A stretch of 64,000 bases of DNA from Camellia lanceoleosa (Eukaryota; Streptophyta; Magnoliopsida; Ericales; Theaceae), in contig CM045762.1 in NCBI GenBank assembly GCA_025200525.1, forward strand, positions 105,612,682 to 105,676,681, written 5' to 3'. Below the pieces are notes generated by a model. The model saw only the letters and a program-made list of their open reading frames with translations. It was not told where the DNA came from and did no database searches. This document shows positions 11,301-23,388 of this stretch, piece by piece. Each line of letters starts with the position of its first letter. Within the stretch, counting starts at the first letter, position 1. The position numbers and the translations under genes are program-made.

Positions 11301-12290
11301 TTCACAAGCCTCACTTCACAAAAATTTGATACCCTTTCTAGTCAACCTAGTCAAAGGTGCAGCTAGTTTAGAGAAGTCCCTTGCAAAACGTCGATAATTT
11401 CCCGTTAATCCCAAGAAACTCCGGATTTCAAAAACATTCTTGGGTTGTTCCGAATCCTGTGCGACATCTATCTTTGAGGAGTCCACAGTCACTCCCTCTC
11501 TAGACACTACATGCCCCAAAAACTTCAACTCTGTTAACCAAAACTCACATTTTTCAAATTTGGCATACAATTGGTGCTCACTAAGTAAACCCAGCACTAC
11601 CCGCAAGTGAGTCTTGTGTTCCTTTTCAGATGTTGAATAAATCAAGATGTCGTCCACAAAGACGACTACAAAATGGTCCAAGTATTCCTGAAAAATTATT
11701 TTCATCATATCCATAAAGGAAGTCGATGCATTGGTCAACCCAAAAGGCATTACAAGGAATTCATAGTGGCCATAACGAGTACGAAAGGCCGTCTTCTGAA
11801 TGTCCTCCTCTTGGACTCTCAACTGATGGTACCCCGACCTCAAATCTATTTTTGAGAAGCAACAAGACCCTCTAAGTTGGTCAAATAAATCATCTATTCT
11901 GGGTAGAGGATACTTGTTCTTAACTATAACTCTATTCAACTTGCGGTAATCAATACACAACCGCAATGACCCATCATTCTTCTTTGCAAAGAGAGCCGGT
12001 GCTCCCCAAGGCGATGTACTAGGGCGAATGAAGCCCTTGTCTAAAAGTTCTTGCAGTTGAGTCTTCAACTCATGCAATTCGGCGGGTGCAAATCTATATG
12101 GTGACATGGAAATCGGTGCCGTGCCAGACACTAATTCAATGGAGAACTTGATCTCCCGGTGAGGTGGTAAACTAGTAAGATCTTCTGGAAAGACATCTGG
12201 GTATTTACAAACTACCCTTGGTAACTCAACACGAGCCTCATCACTCTCAATATCCAAGAGAGTTGCAAGAAGGCCACTAAGCTTGCTCCT
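11301..12290 (-). pseudogene. E2 reverse transcriptase
   Basis: This is a Ty3/gypsy reverse transcriptase, open for about 313 codons (12257-11316). Motifs appear in order: the entry segment with [77 protein letters not shown] and the active site FVDDILIYS. The last carries Phe in place of the more common Tyr of YVDD; the catalytic Asp pair is kept. The thumb/connection ends [17 protein letters not shown]. It is the best preserved domain of E2. The FVDD form is common among plant gypsy elements, so that change alone need not disable it. Confidence 0.94.
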
Positions 12291-12329
12291 ACTACGAGGG
12301 TCAACAACTGGAGAAAAGGCTCTATCAAC

Positions 12330-12716
12330 TCAGTTCCCTAGAAAATCGAAATGATCACCACCCGAAGTGCACACTATAACTCTCTGACGGTAACAATCAA
12401 TCACAGCTTGATAAGAACACAACCAGTCCATGCCTAAAATGACATCAAAACTCGACATATCTAGCAACACAAAAGCAAACAGAAGTCGACGCTCGACAAC
12501 TTCTATTTCACAATTACGACAACCCCAGTCTAAATCAACTGTACCCTCAACAGGTGACTCTACTCTGAGTAGAGGCACTGACCGTGCTACCTCTAACCCT
12601 AATGCAGAAGCAAATGCAGTAGATATAAATGAATGAGACATACTCGTGTCTATCAATACATTAGCCAAAGAATTACACACAACAAAAATACCGCTAACAA
12701 CTGAGGATTCTAGCAA
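12330..12716 (-). pseudogene. E2 aspartic protease
   Basis: This retropepsin-like protease would cut the polyprotein. The active-site segment reads VLIDTSMSHSFIS where the family has D-T-G-A, so the active-site Gly and the following residue are changed and activity is unlikely. The downstream GLEVA and DVILGMDWL motifs, conserved in chromovirus proteases, are present. The segment is open for about 128 codons, with stops separating it from Gag and RT. Confidence 0.87.
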
Positions 12717-12721
12717 CTACT

Positions 12722-14061
12722 CTAGTACTGTAACAGCATACACGCGCTCTTGTGGCCCCTGATTGACTTGCTCCCCTCTCGTTGCTCCCCTCTCGGAGCA
12801 TAGGCTGTTATCTTGACCGAGCAGTGGCTCTCGATTAACTCGCTGGCTTGGGTGATTGAGCTTGCTGGTGGCTCTAAGTCTGCCTCGACCCTGATGCGCC
12901 AGATGCGCCTCCCAACTATGGGCAAGTTGTTTTCATATGCCCTGGCTGGCCACACTGATAACAATTAAACCCTTGACCTTTATTCTGAGACTGAGACTGA
13001 CTTTGAGATTGGTTAGGTGGTGGTACTATTAATTGCCCTCCTCCCTTCTGTGGGCATGAGAAGGCTTTGTGACCCGGTTGGCCACACTTGAAACACGAGA
13101 AGCTACTCGCTGCACTTTTTCCCAAACCCGCACTAGGCAAAGAAAAAGTGGATCTAGACTATTGTGGTTGGGACTGGGATGGATAGGTGTTCCTGCTCTT
13201 CTTGTTCTGCCTATAGTCTCCTTGAGACTCTTGACCCCTAGACCTCGAACTCTGAAACCTCTCATCCTCGGCTTCTATGGAAATTTCTACATGTGTCACC
13301 GTCTCCACAAGACGGTCATATTCCCGAATCATATTTCCGACAAGCTTGAACATAATTTTTGTTTTCAATTTCTTTTCAAATTCAATGCAACGGCGCTCTT
13401 CCGTTGCCACCAACTCTGGTGCAAATCTGGACAAACTAGAAAAGACCACCTCAAACTCGGCCATGGGCATGTCGAGTTGTTTGAGGTCTTTAAACTCTTA
13501 TCGTAATCTCTCCCTAGTAGTGGGAGGTATGTACTTATCTTGGAAAGCAACCACAAAGGCTTTCCATGTCGGCTCCACTCTACCCTTGGCATATTTCCAC
13601 CATTGATCCGTGTCTCCCTTAAGGTAGCAACTCGCTAGAGTCACTCTTAGTTCACTATCTTCGATGTGAAGCATCTCAAATGTCTTCACAGTTTGTTCAA
13701 ACCACTCATCTACTTTCTTGGGCTCGGGACCACCATGGAACTCATTTGGTTTAGGCCGCAAAAACTCTCTAGTAAGGAAACTCGCCCTTGACTCCGCGGT
13801 GTTCTCTCAGGCTTGATTCTCCACCCTCAACAAGTTCATAGACACTCTTAAAGCCCCTATCATTTCTCGAGCTAGGGCCCCCATTGTGGTTTGACCCACT
13901 TGTCCTGGGATTCCCATCTGTCCCACTTGTTCGGCCACATTAGCTTGGCCGGACTCTTCCTCTTGCACCAGAACTTCATGGACCGGTACCTCATGCACAC
14001 CTCGGCGAGCCCTACCACGCCACCTATCTCTACCGCCACGGGTTCGACCTCTTCCTGACAT
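12722..14061 (-). pseudogene. E2 gag with two zinc knuckles
   Basis: The Gag of the chromovirus starts at about 14061 with an Arg/Gly-rich N-terminus (MSGRGRTRGGRDRWRG). The capsid domain follows in two frames: FHGGPEPKKVDEWFEQTVK and DQWWKYAKGRVEPTWKAFV at 13761-13498, then FAPELVATEERRCIEFE at 13470-13159. Two CCHC knuckles, CFKCGQPGHKAFSC and CYQCGQPGHMKTTC, lie at about 13105-12916. At least three frameshifts or stops break the gene. Two knuckles in tandem separated by a Ser/Gln-rich linker is a common chromovirus layout. Confidence 0.9.
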
Positions 14062-14473
14062 CCTATAAATGACAATAGAATTAATTTAGCACACTAATCC
14101 ACACGTGCCCGCAACTTGCCTTGCACGTTTGATCACAATAATGCTATATATTCCTCTACCATACAACAATTAAATTTCACCCCACATAAGCGCTTAGTCA
14201 TGTAAACACATATGGATTATACTCTTATGATGACGTTCGTCCCACGAAAAACCAAGAATTCTTAGCAGAATGAGTATTGATCAACTATCCTTATAATAAG
14301 ACCTTAAGAAATTTAACAGGTACAAACAACATCCCAAAAGTCCAATCCCATACCCATTTAGTCACATAAGCATGTTATCACATAGTCACAAAATGCATAA
14401 TACTTCCTAAGCATGCTAAATGAACCCATTGTGGTTAAACAACCACTTCCTACAAGCTCAAAGTATTCAAACC

Positions 14474-14492
14474 CGGTAGCTCTGATACCAAG
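14474..14492 (-). other. Primer binding site of E2, initiator-Met type
   Basis: On the sense strand the site reads TTGGTATCAGAGCTACCGG and lies one base past the end of the 5' LTR. It matches the TGGTATCAGAGC sequence that pairs with the 3' end of initiator tRNA-Met. It also fixes the minus-strand orientation of the element. Confidence 0.93.
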
Positions 14493-14493
14493 T

Positions 14494-16150
14494 TGTAACG
14501 CCCTAAATTTATAACCCAAATGATAATACAACAATCATGACTCTTTAAAAGAAAACCGACTACAAATCTCCAAATTTACATTACATGATACAATAGTTCT
14601 TCATGCAACAATACATAAATCCAACAACAAGAAATAAACAAATAAATACCCTAAAGGATTTACAAGTTTTCAAGGCTTGAACCCGGTTACACAAAACAGT
14701 TATTCAAACCCACATAAACACAGCCCTCGGCTTACACACAGAGTCACAGCAAAATGAGAGCATTGTACTCCCAACACACATACTTCCATGCCCCTAGTTG
14801 GGTGGGATCACTATTTCTTTTCCTGCACAAAAATCCCGTAGGGTGAGCATAAAGCCCAGTAGGAAATTCTTAACAAAGTATATACATTTTATACAAGCCT
14901 CAAAAGATGAAATGCACATGCCATGCTATGCCCTTTTTTGAATATAAATCACATTTTTCATCTTTTGAAAACCATTATGCTCAATGATATCATGCAATTT
15001 CAATTGTTCAAAACTTAACAATTTATTTCAAGGGCGGTAAATATGACTTTGGTAATCCCTAGGTCGGTGTCTGCAAGTAGACTATACAAATACTACCAAA
15101 TTGTCACTTTTACTGGTATTAACCGAAAGGCTCGACACCTATCCAAGCGGGTTTTCGGTCTTTCACCCCGGACTCTTAGGCCAACTTGTTCAATATCATC
15201 TACACCACCTGTCAAGACTTACCAACGTATTTACCCCAAAACCATTCCATGAAAACTTGTTTTTTAACATTCTTTTCTCAATGCAAGTTTCAAATCAACT
15301 TTCAAAGTTTAATGTAATCAAATGAATTGATATGCCAATTTCACAAGATGAATATAAATACTTTTATTCCAATTCGTCATCCAAGGAATAAGACAATTCC
15401 CTCTTCTCAAGTATCCTCAATAATTAGTTATTTGAAGACTATTTCAACGTTTTGAATAATAATTTTCTAAATGAATAACAATTCTCATATTTCTTTGAAA
15501 TTCATCATTTATATAAATATAAATAAGAAATTTTCTGAACATCCATTTATTTTGACACAAAAAATAAATATAACAATATCATTCATGGATTTTCAGTCTC
15601 TTTAAAAAAAATCCCCGAATTCTAGGTTTTCTCACCAAAACTATACAACTCAAATCTTTTGAAAAAAAACTTTTCAAAATTATATTTTCTTCAATCAACG
15701 AAGATCAAAACCCATAAGATCATTTTAAAAGAACAAGAGAGAAACCCACTTTCAAAATCGCTCAACTTCTTGAACCAGCAATCAATTTTCAAAGCTATCG
15801 AAATATGATTTTGAAAATCATATAGATCTTGCAAAAATATATATATAACTCTAAGAAAATCCCTACCTCAAGTTTTGAAAAAGAAATGAGATGAAACCCC
15901 CAAAATCAATGGTGTCGAAACTCGATCTTCACCGCACACAACAAAGCCCTCAAGAAGTTAACCAACTTTGATGAAGAACCTATGGGAGAACTCTAATGGA
16001 TCTTGAGAAATCAAGGTTTTGATCCAATTTGGCGTAGGAAAATGTAGAGAGAAGGGAGAGGAAAGGGTTTTTAGAGAGAGACATATACAAAAGTGATCTG
16101 GGCTTGATCCTTGACATACTCAGTGAAGTGGCAAAACTGGGATCGCTATA
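14494..16150 (-). repeat. 5' LTR of E2
   Basis: This LTR is 1657 bp and aligns end to end with the LTR at 1958 except for the MITE. The sense strand begins TATAGCGATCCC and ends in GTTACA. The TA start is fixed by the perfect CGACT duplication that follows at 16151-16155. It lacks the U3 palindrome array seen in related LTRs in this window. Confidence 0.88.
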
Positions 16151-16155
16151 CGACT

Positions 16156-16382
16156 TGTCTGCGGCCAGCTGATGGACCAAATGGGCCGACTTGTACTCGG
16201 CTAGCTGATGAATCTAAGAATCTCGTTTATTCGGCCACCACAAGATTTAATCCTTAATCCAGATATGATGTTTGTCTCATCAATCTGGCTATCACTGCCT
16301 TACCTTAAACCTAAAACTTTAAGATCTTGTTTAAGTTTTTTTACAGTTCGAAGGTCGATATTGGATAACGCGTTTGTTTCAC
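16156..16382 (-). mobile_element. 5' LTR of E1, distal U3 part
   Basis: This is the continuation of the E1 LTR after the E2 insertion, beginning just past the right CGACT duplication. It shares words such as GGGCCGACTTGTACTCGGCT with the segment left of E2. The outer end is not certain. A candidate lies near 16382, where TGTTTCACA would give a TG start on the minus strand. Confidence 0.4.
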
Positions 16383-16715
16383 ACTAAGTGACTGCCTCAA
16401 CCTCAATGTTCTATCTTGATCAGCGGAGGTGGGGTCTTCAGATTCCAAGTTGAAGGTTGCGATGAGTAGAGTTTTGGATAAGTTCGGTACCGACTTGGAT
16501 TTGAATTTCTTCTATTTGGTATTTTAATTTTAAGTTTATTGATGTAATAATCCTTCCGGTATAGAGGTTTGTTTCCCTCTCTTGTGAGGGTCTTTTCTTC
16601 TCCTCTATTGAGGCTTGTACCATTCCTTTTATGGAGGTTGCTGTACCAGACTAATCCGATCTTTTATCGATTTTACAATAAAGATTTTCTTTATCATCTA
16701 AAAAATTTTCACTTA
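16383..16715 (+). mobile_element. Possible LINE 3' untranslated end
   Basis: This plus-strand segment looks like a non-LTR 3' tail. It has repeated short inverted words (CCCTCTCTTGTGAGGG, and ATGGAGG/CCTCTAT-type pairs). It closes with ACAATAAAGATTTTC and a short A-rich end near 16700. No reverse transcriptase is present, so the call rests on style alone. Confidence 0.35.
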
Positions 16716-17147
16716 TAAATTTATTATTGCAAATATTTTTTAACAAAAATACAATTCAACTAGTTATACTTCTCACATCATATTGTAATTAAACTAACAC
16801 GAATAAACTAAAAATAAATTAAAACTCACAAAAGTTAAAATATTCCAATCATTTATCACTTTGATAAATTTATCATTATCAGTACAATTAATTATTCCAC
16901 GGACATAAAGCACAACAGAAAAGTCTCAAAATTTTCTCATTATTAAAATGAGGGGTATATATATATATAATTCAATTACAACTTATGAGTAAATAATTTC
17001 AATCAATAGGACCTACTAATAATTATCTCATAATTTTAAGAGCAAATTGCACAACCTGCTCTAAGGTTTGGAGGAAATACAACAACCCTCACAAATTTGA
17101 CATAATTACATTGGATTCCTTTAAAATTTTAATTTGCACAATACAAT
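16716..17147. other. AT-rich DNA, nothing recognised
   Basis: This stretch is very AT-rich with a short TA repeat near 16952. Its right part (17035-17120) shares phrases such as AATTTGACATAATTACATTG with the fold-back repeats at about 46.5 kb, so it may contain a decayed MITE. No gene is seen. Confidence 0.4.
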
Positions 17148-17465
17148 TTTTTTTATCAACAAAAACCGAAAGCCTTATATTAATGGTAATAAAAGAAAAA
17201 CATTGAGGACAAGAAATAGTGAAAAAGAATACATCATAATAAATTTGGCTCATCCCAACTAAATTGGTACAATAACAACAACTAAGAAAATCATGTGCAC
17301 ACTCCTACAAACGAAGGTTGGCAAGAAGTCAACCACAATAAATTTAGAAACAAACACAACAAAACCCTTGCTATCCCTGATCCAAAATTAAGTTAAAAGT
17401 ACCAAGTAAAAAATTTACATCCTAACCCAACAACATCAAACCTCAATAAGTACCACGAGTCAGCA
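17148..17465 (-). mobile_element. Possible LINE 3' fragment, split by solo LTR S1
   Basis: A run of T followed by ATCAACAAAAACCGAAAGCC suggests the poly-A tail and 3' end of a minus-strand LINE. The sequence appears to continue after solo LTR S1 at 18765-18835 (CAGCCTACCAGCCCC). No coding domain is visible, so this is tentative. Confidence 0.35.
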
Positions 17466-18759
17466 TGTGAAATCCAGTATTTTTGAGATATTAATATTTT
17501 AGTAAAAGATATTGGTCGTAGTTTGGTGGTGAGATTTTTAGATGAGAACCTACCTTATTTTCTTTAGTTGTTTTATCTCTTTTCACCTCCATTTCATTAT
17601 TATCATTATTCATCTCTTTTATTTATTTATTTATTTATAGTTTGCTTGGGCTCCAAGCAAAGGTTCTTTTCTTTTTCTCCAAGTTTATTTGGAGGCTAAT
17701 CTATCTTTCTTTCCCTTCAAGTTTACGTGGAGGCTACTCTTTATTTTGCCTATAAATTTGAACTCATCCTCTAAACTTCTTTCTATGGTTCTTTTTCTTG
17801 GTCCATCTGTATCTCTCTCTTTCTTTATGATCAACATTTAGAGTTTAGATTAAGAGTATTTAGAGTAACAGTTAGCATTTTATTTAAGAGGAGAGTTGTA
17901 GATTTTGTTAAACTTTACATACCTTTTCAATCCCCAACCTTTGGAGATTTATGGTGATATAGTAGATGATTACAAGCATTGGTGTTAGAGGCATTTTGCA
18001 TCAAGGGGTCATGGAATTGTTTTGAGGTAATTTGGGTGGTATACAATATGCTTCCTTTAAATCTCTTTACAAAGAGTTTTTATCTTAATTACTTCACATT
18101 TGTACTCCTCTTGATCATCATGATCATATGTTAAATTATGTGAAATCATTCTTGTTCATACGTTTGATTATTCTAGTCATTTGATAAATTTTGTGAAGTT
18201 GTTCTGTGTAGTTAGTGTTGATTTGTCTAGCTAAATGACGTGGAAATGCTATGTATATGGATCAAGTGGACCTTGCCAATAGCTTGGACCAATAACTCGG
18301 ATAAGCAGTTGTGCTTGGGTGAGGCCGGTCACTGGTCATGTACTAAGTAGAACCGAGTATTTGGTCCTAAATAAATTATCATATATCGAATTGACTTGTC
18401 TGTGCAATTTGGTAAATTACTTGGTATCTCAAATCAAATCGTTTGTGCCATGTCATAAATTATTGGATACCTGTTGATTTATTCTCTATCCGAGCATTAT
18501 TATTCCTATCATATCGTATACTTCCTGAATTAATTTATTTTTCAGGTATGGAGCAAATCTAGTGGTGATTGGAGTTGAAGCATTTTAAGGATTATTGAGT
18601 TGCTATATATTATTTTTGGAGATTTGTATAAATTATAAATTGTAGACATTTGTATAATTATTTTGAAGCCAATTTATATTTTTGAGATTATTAATTAGTT
18701 AGAATTTTAAATTTAAGGTTGTTTTAATTTATTAATGGCCCGGAAGTTGGGACGTTACA
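17466..18759 (+). mobile_element. S1: solo LTR, plus orientation
   Basis: This 1294-bp LTR starts TGTGAAATCC and ends GGGACGTTACA. It is flanked by a perfect CAGCA duplication at 17461-17465 and 18760-18764. A TATA box (TATAAAT) at 17751-17757 divides U3 from the transcribed part. No PBS or internal sequence adjoins it, so it is a solo LTR left by recombination. The GTTACA end resembles the chromovirus LTRs here. Confidence 0.85.
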
Positions 18760-18835
18760 CAGCAAGCAAAGACACCAGCCTACCAGCCCCAAGACAACAA
18801 CAGTAGTATCAGGGACGAAATTAGGATTTCATGAC

Positions 18836-18969
18836 TGGAAGGGCCAAATTTTTCATAAATTTTTTTTACCATGCTCTAGTATATATATACAATATGATAT
18901 GTAAGTTATATATATAGATAAAAAATAAATAAATACCACGGAAGTAATGTTTTATTGGATTAATAAGCT
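18836..18969. other. AT-rich spacer
   Basis: This short AT-rich stretch with a TATATATA run carries no recognisable feature. Confidence 0.4.
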
Positions 18970-19735
18970 TTTTTGGTGTAAAATAGTATAACGGCCCAGG
19001 TTAAGAACCATCCCTTTTGTACTCTTTGATTCGAGATCCGGGACTCATTGTTGTTGTTTATACTCATTGTCGTCTTGTTGTTGATTGGGATTGATTGTTT
19101 GGAGTTGTTGGATTTCATTTTGAACTGGTTGGGAGTTAGTGTTTCAAAGGAATTTATGTCTGTTTGTTGTTGAGGTCGCTCGAGTGAGCAGTTCTTCGTT
19201 TGAGCGGTCTTTTGTTTCTCCCAAAGTATGTGTTTGCAGTCTGAACTTCTGGGAATGTGGTGTTCTTCGCTTGAGCGGTCTTTTCTTCGCTCAAGCAGTC
19301 TCTTTGCAAGTCTGAAATTTTGAGAGGGGGTCATTCTTCGCTCGTGCGATGGTTAGTTCACTCGAGCGATCTGCTTTACGGGGTTAAGGTTCTGGGAATT
19401 TGGTTTGTTTGCTCGAGCCATAGTTTGGTCGCTCGAGTGGTGTTCTGTATCTGACGCTTGAGCGGTATTTTGGTCGCTTAAGCAGTCTAGGTGTATAAAG
19501 GAACAACGAATTTTCGTTCACTTTTTGCTTTTCTCTCTCTTTTTCTAAAAAACTTCTGAGCCATTTTCTTCACACTTTCTTTAGTTCTTATATAAATCAC
19601 TCCAGACACCAAAATATTTGAATCTCGTAACCTTGGTGCTTTGAGATAAAGGACAGAATCTCATAACCTTGGTGAATCTCGTAAACTGCTCCACTTAGGA
19701 CTATCTATGGATGCCATACTAGATTCGCAAATCAG
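18970..19735 (+). repeat. LTR remnant with U3 palindrome array
   Basis: Between 19160 and 19480 there are about nine variants of the 10-bp motif CGCTCGAGCG (such as CGCTTGAGCG and GCTCAAGC). A TATA box (TATAAAG) follows at 19494-19500, and then a CT-rich leader. This is the U3-TATA-leader order of the other palindrome-bearing LTRs, in plus orientation. The outer ends could not be fixed and no target duplication was found. Confidence 0.55.
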
Positions 19736-21165
19736 GACATTCGTTCACGAAAAACATTATCATAGCAAACATAACATAATGTAGCATTTTTGGAACATAC
19801 TTTATAATAACATAACTTTACAGAAATGTTACTCACAGTGGGTTTCCGAAATTGGTGGCACGGTCTTCGCGGTTTGACCTGTAAATATCAACATTTACAG
19901 CATAATTCCCTAATACAAATTATCATTAAGTCACATAGTTCAAGCATTCTATTTCCTTACTTTAATTCATGCCATACTAGTCTTACTCTACATAATTCAT
20001 TTCATAAAATCAAGTATTCATGCCATGTTATTCTTTACTTTATTACATGCTAATGGGGTGCTAAATGGATGCAAATGACAGGTTAAATTCAAGTATAAGA
20101 AGGTCCAAGAGTTAGAAAACATCAAAAAGGCAAAATGGGGAGAACACTGTTGGGCCACTCGAGCGGGGGCCCAGGCCACTCGAGCCGTGGCTTAGGCGCG
20201 CAAGCAGGGAATATGCAGTGTGCAAAATGGGTTGGGCCGCTCGAGCGGTCTGGGTGAAGTCCAGCCCGAAAATCTGTTAACCAAAATGGGTCTCCTTCTT
20301 GCAAAATCAACTTCCAATATATGAAAACAAAGCTCAAAACATTTGAAACCCACTTCCAATTTACAAAACCAAGGCCAAAAACATTTGAAAAACACTTGAA
20401 TTAACATCATAAGTTCCAAGTAAATTCCAAATACATCAAGTAAGAAATCAAACCTTGAAATAAGTTGATTAAAAGTATAAACATGCACATAAAAACTTTA
20501 CTTCACAAATCCATGGAATTTCCTCCCTCAAATGTGAAATCCATGCAAAGAAAACATGATTAAAAACATAAATTCAAAATATTATGCCATGTATGCTCAT
20601 GGATGCAACCTAGGTTAAAATACTACACCATCCTCTCAATTAAACATGGTTTCCCCTCAATTCCATCTATTTATCACGAGAACATGGGTGAATCAACCTT
20701 ATTTCAAGAACTTAAAGAGAAGATCCTTACCTTGATGAGTTAATTGGAGAAGATTTAAGCTCAATTTCCTTCTTCCCCCTTCCTTTCTCTCTTCCACGAT
20801 TTTCTTCTCTCTCTCTCTTAGATATTTTCTTTGTGTTGAGTCAATGAGTCAACAAGGTCCTTATCTCTAACTTATATCATAAAAAGTAGATTTGTACTAA
20901 AAAAACTTGAGCCAAACGGGGCTTAGCGAATCAGACGAAATTCAGTCCCAAATTAAATTGTCCAAATAGTTCCAAAAATTCCCGGTAACACATAGGCGTG
21001 TTCAATTTCGTTTTCCGAACCCATTATGGTCTTCAATTTCAGTCCCGAAGTTGTAGGCTCACAGATATTTTTCTAATTCAAACAGATAATTCCCAATTAA
21101 TGCATATTATTGCGTAATTAATTATCGATAATTGTGGCGTACATTTCGGGGTCATTACACCCGTG
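19736..21165. repeat. Degraded LTR-like sequence ending CATTACA
   Basis: This stretch again carries CTCGAGCGG-type motifs (20155-20250) and a CT-rich run (20770-20825). It ends CGGGGTCATTACA at 21165, which resembles the 3' ends of solo LTRs S3 and S4. Parts read as if in the opposite orientation, so it may combine pieces of two LTRs. I could not resolve borders or a duplication. Confidence 0.4.
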
Positions 21166-21824
21166 GCCAACAAATAAGAAGATCCCCAATATTGAGCAAC
21201 TTCTCGACATACACCTAAAAAAGGATTCGGAAAGTGAGATGGACATAAAGTTCAGTAGGGATCCCAACATAATTCTCAACAATAACAACATACATATAGT
21301 TATGATCATGAATGCTTCATTTCATACTATATACATAATGTGATAGTTCATAATCAAAGTATACTTATATAGAAACTTTTCCCCAAAATCATCCAATTTA
21401 CTCAACAACATTAAACGTTCACTTTTCCTTCTCTTATTCTATTCATAAATAACTCACAATAACTAGTTTTCGAAAACATGTTCACAAAACCTGATTACCT
21501 CCCATTGTTTACACCTCCAACTCATCATATACACCCATTATTAATACGTGTACCACATTTCCTAACCTTAAGCTCAAGGGTAAAGAAACGCCTTTAGCAA
21601 CTTGTTCGATACACCAATGTACGTACATATATATTTAATCACGAAAAGAAAATAGCTAATCTGCAATGACTACTACACAAAATCATATAAGACAATTCGA
21701 CCTCATCTAACCAACACCATCACCACACATGACATACACAGATACACCGAGACAAAATGAAAAATGAAACAATACTCTACATGCCTTAAACATTGTAAGC
21801 TGATGATACACCTTTTCTATAATG

Positions 21825-22020
21825 AATGCCAATTTACCAGAAACAAGCTGGAAGGTTGTGGTACCTTTGCCAATTTAGTAGACACTAGTTGGAAGGTAAT
21901 GGTACCTTTGCCAATTTCTCCAGGCGCTAACTGAAAGGTAATGGTACCACTCATTCTAAGCGCTGCCAATTCTCCAAGCACTAGCTGAAAAGTAATGATA
22001 CCTCTTATTTTGAGCGCGTG
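21825..22020. repeat. Degenerate tandem repeat, four units
   Basis: Four units of about 40-55 bp each begin GCCAATT and contain an AAGCTGGAAGGT/ACTAGTTGGAAGG-like core and GGTACC. They lie inside the presumed E6 LTR. The units differ from each other at many positions, so the array is old. Confidence 0.6.
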
Positions 22021-22965
22021 CAACATTATCAACTCATCGTAACATGCTAAAGTGCATAATTAACACAAGTGTAATACATACACATACTCTATTCAACACA
22101 ACAATGTCATCATCCATTGATGACCAAGGACAAAACTCTAAACACATGCATTTAATACGCGTAAATACAATAATCCGATTCTCATGAGGCATTAAGCCCA
22201 ACAACCACAATAACATATAAAATGCTCAAAGTTTAACCTCTGTTTATTCTCATTTTACACAAGAGTTTTAATTTCATTTCTTTCCAAAAATTAAATCTAT
22301 TGTTTTCCAATTCATAATATTCCAATCATCACCCAAAAATCTATTTTCTTCCTTTAACAAATCCCAATCCATAGATAACAAAACCACAACCTGACTCGAC
22401 TTAACTCAACTCAACCCAACCCAACTCAACTTATGTTGATCAAACAACCCCAACATTTTGGTTAACTTCTTTTGTTAGCAAATAATACATTAATACAATC
22501 CGCATAACACACAACATAATTATTACTCAACTTTACCTCTTTCCAATCCATTAAGCCTTTAATAATAAAAACTAGGCTTTTTCTCCATTTCCAACATAAA
22601 CAAGATAAACTAACATCCGATACATCAAACTCCCTCTCCCAAAAAAGAAATACAATTTCACTTTCCAAAGCTCAAACCCCAAAACCCCCTTTCATGATTT
22701 CACATAACTAGATCAAGCTTTTTATGCAATAAGAATATACCAGATGTTATCTATAAAGAAATATTGAAAATGAGCAAAGAAATCCCTACATCTAGCAAAA
22801 AGAGAAGAAAACCCAAAAATCCAATTTCGATGAAAACACGATTTGCTAAGATTAAAATGAAAGTCTCGTCACCCTCTACATTTTGGTATATGGAACTAGA
22901 GTGAGATTTTAAGTAAAAGGAGATGAAATCCAAGCTTGATAGTTTAGGATTTTCAAAAATGGAAG

Positions 22966-22970
<5 letters not shown>

Positions 22971-23011
<41 letters not shown>
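22971..23011. repeat. (GA)n microsatellite
   Basis: An uninterrupted GA dinucleotide run of about 40 bp lies in the transcribed leader of the E6 LTR, where sister LTRs have shorter GA/CT-rich stretches. Confidence 0.95.
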
Positions 23012-23014
<3 letters not shown>

Positions 23015-23190
23015 GATAGATTTGACCAAAAAGTGACTTTTTAAAGTGTTGATCCCAAACAGACCGCTCGAGTGATGAAACAAGTGCTCAAGCGTAAAAC
23101 TCATACTCCTAGAAGTTCGATTGAAGACAAAAGTACTGGGTGGCATGAAAGACTACTCGAGCGATGAAGAAAATTTTTCAAGACGCTACA

Positions 23191-23388
23191 ATCTCCCTAC
23201 CTTAGGAAATTTTGTCCCCGAAATTAAAGATAAGGCTGAAATGAATGACAATTGAAACACAACCAAAAGCATAACTATGAGCTCATAACTAGATCTGTAC
23301 TTGGGATAAATTCCTGGATCTCGGTTCAATATCTCGGGGCCCCAAAGACACCCGAACAACAAAACTCAAGGAAGAGATCATGAATGCC
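23191..23388 (-). mobile_element. E6: polypurine tract and 3' tail, split by S2
   Basis: The sense strand shows AAGGTAGGGAGAT directly before the LTR, and upstream a TTTCGGGGACAAAATT block like that of E2 and E4. The element is then interrupted by solo LTR S2 and appears to resume at 27503. No chromodomain is visible in the remaining part. Confidence 0.65.

Larger units (their letters stand above)
1958..16150 (-). mobile_element. E2: Ty3/gypsy chromovirus (Tekay/Del-like), full length but defective
   Basis: This LTR retrotransposon lies on the minus strand, with its 5' LTR at 14494-16150 and its 3' LTR at 1958-3873. A 5-bp target duplication, CGACT, flanks it at 1953-1957 and 16151-16155. 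From right to left it carries an initiator-Met type PBS, Gag with two zinc knuckles, protease, reverse transcriptase, RNase H, integrase with a chromodomain, and a polypurine tract. Without the E3 insertion and the MITE it is about 8.8 kb. The chromodomain and LTRs of about 1.66 kb point to the Tekay/Del clade. The LTRs are only roughly 90% alike by eye, so the insertion is older than E3. The frame has multiple stops and shifts. Confidence 0.9.
21166..23190 (-). repeat. 3' LTR of a chromovirus (E6), minus strand
   Basis: The right end is clear. On the sense strand the LTR begins TGTAGCGTCTTG at 23190 and is immediately preceded by a polypurine tract. Inside are a (GA)n tract at 22971-23011 and three or four CTCGAG-like motifs at about 23060-23165, as in sister LTRs. 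The left border is not certain; sequence unlike neighbours runs back to 21166. A degenerate tandem repeat lies at 21825-22020. Confidence 0.55.

Noticed and set aside
13069..13506. Plus-strand frame of 145 residues over E2 gag
   Set aside because: It is the antisense shadow of the minus-strand gag, whose capsid and zinc-knuckle motifs are clear.
19736..21165. Solo LTR with defined ends and target duplication
   Set aside because: The right end CATTACA is clear, but I found no matching left end or 5-bp duplication, and orientation signals conflict, so only a remnant is claimed.
22751..23146. 131-residue minus-strand frame with a long Ser-Leu run
   Set aside because: The run is the (GA)n microsatellite translated; the frame lies in an LTR leader.
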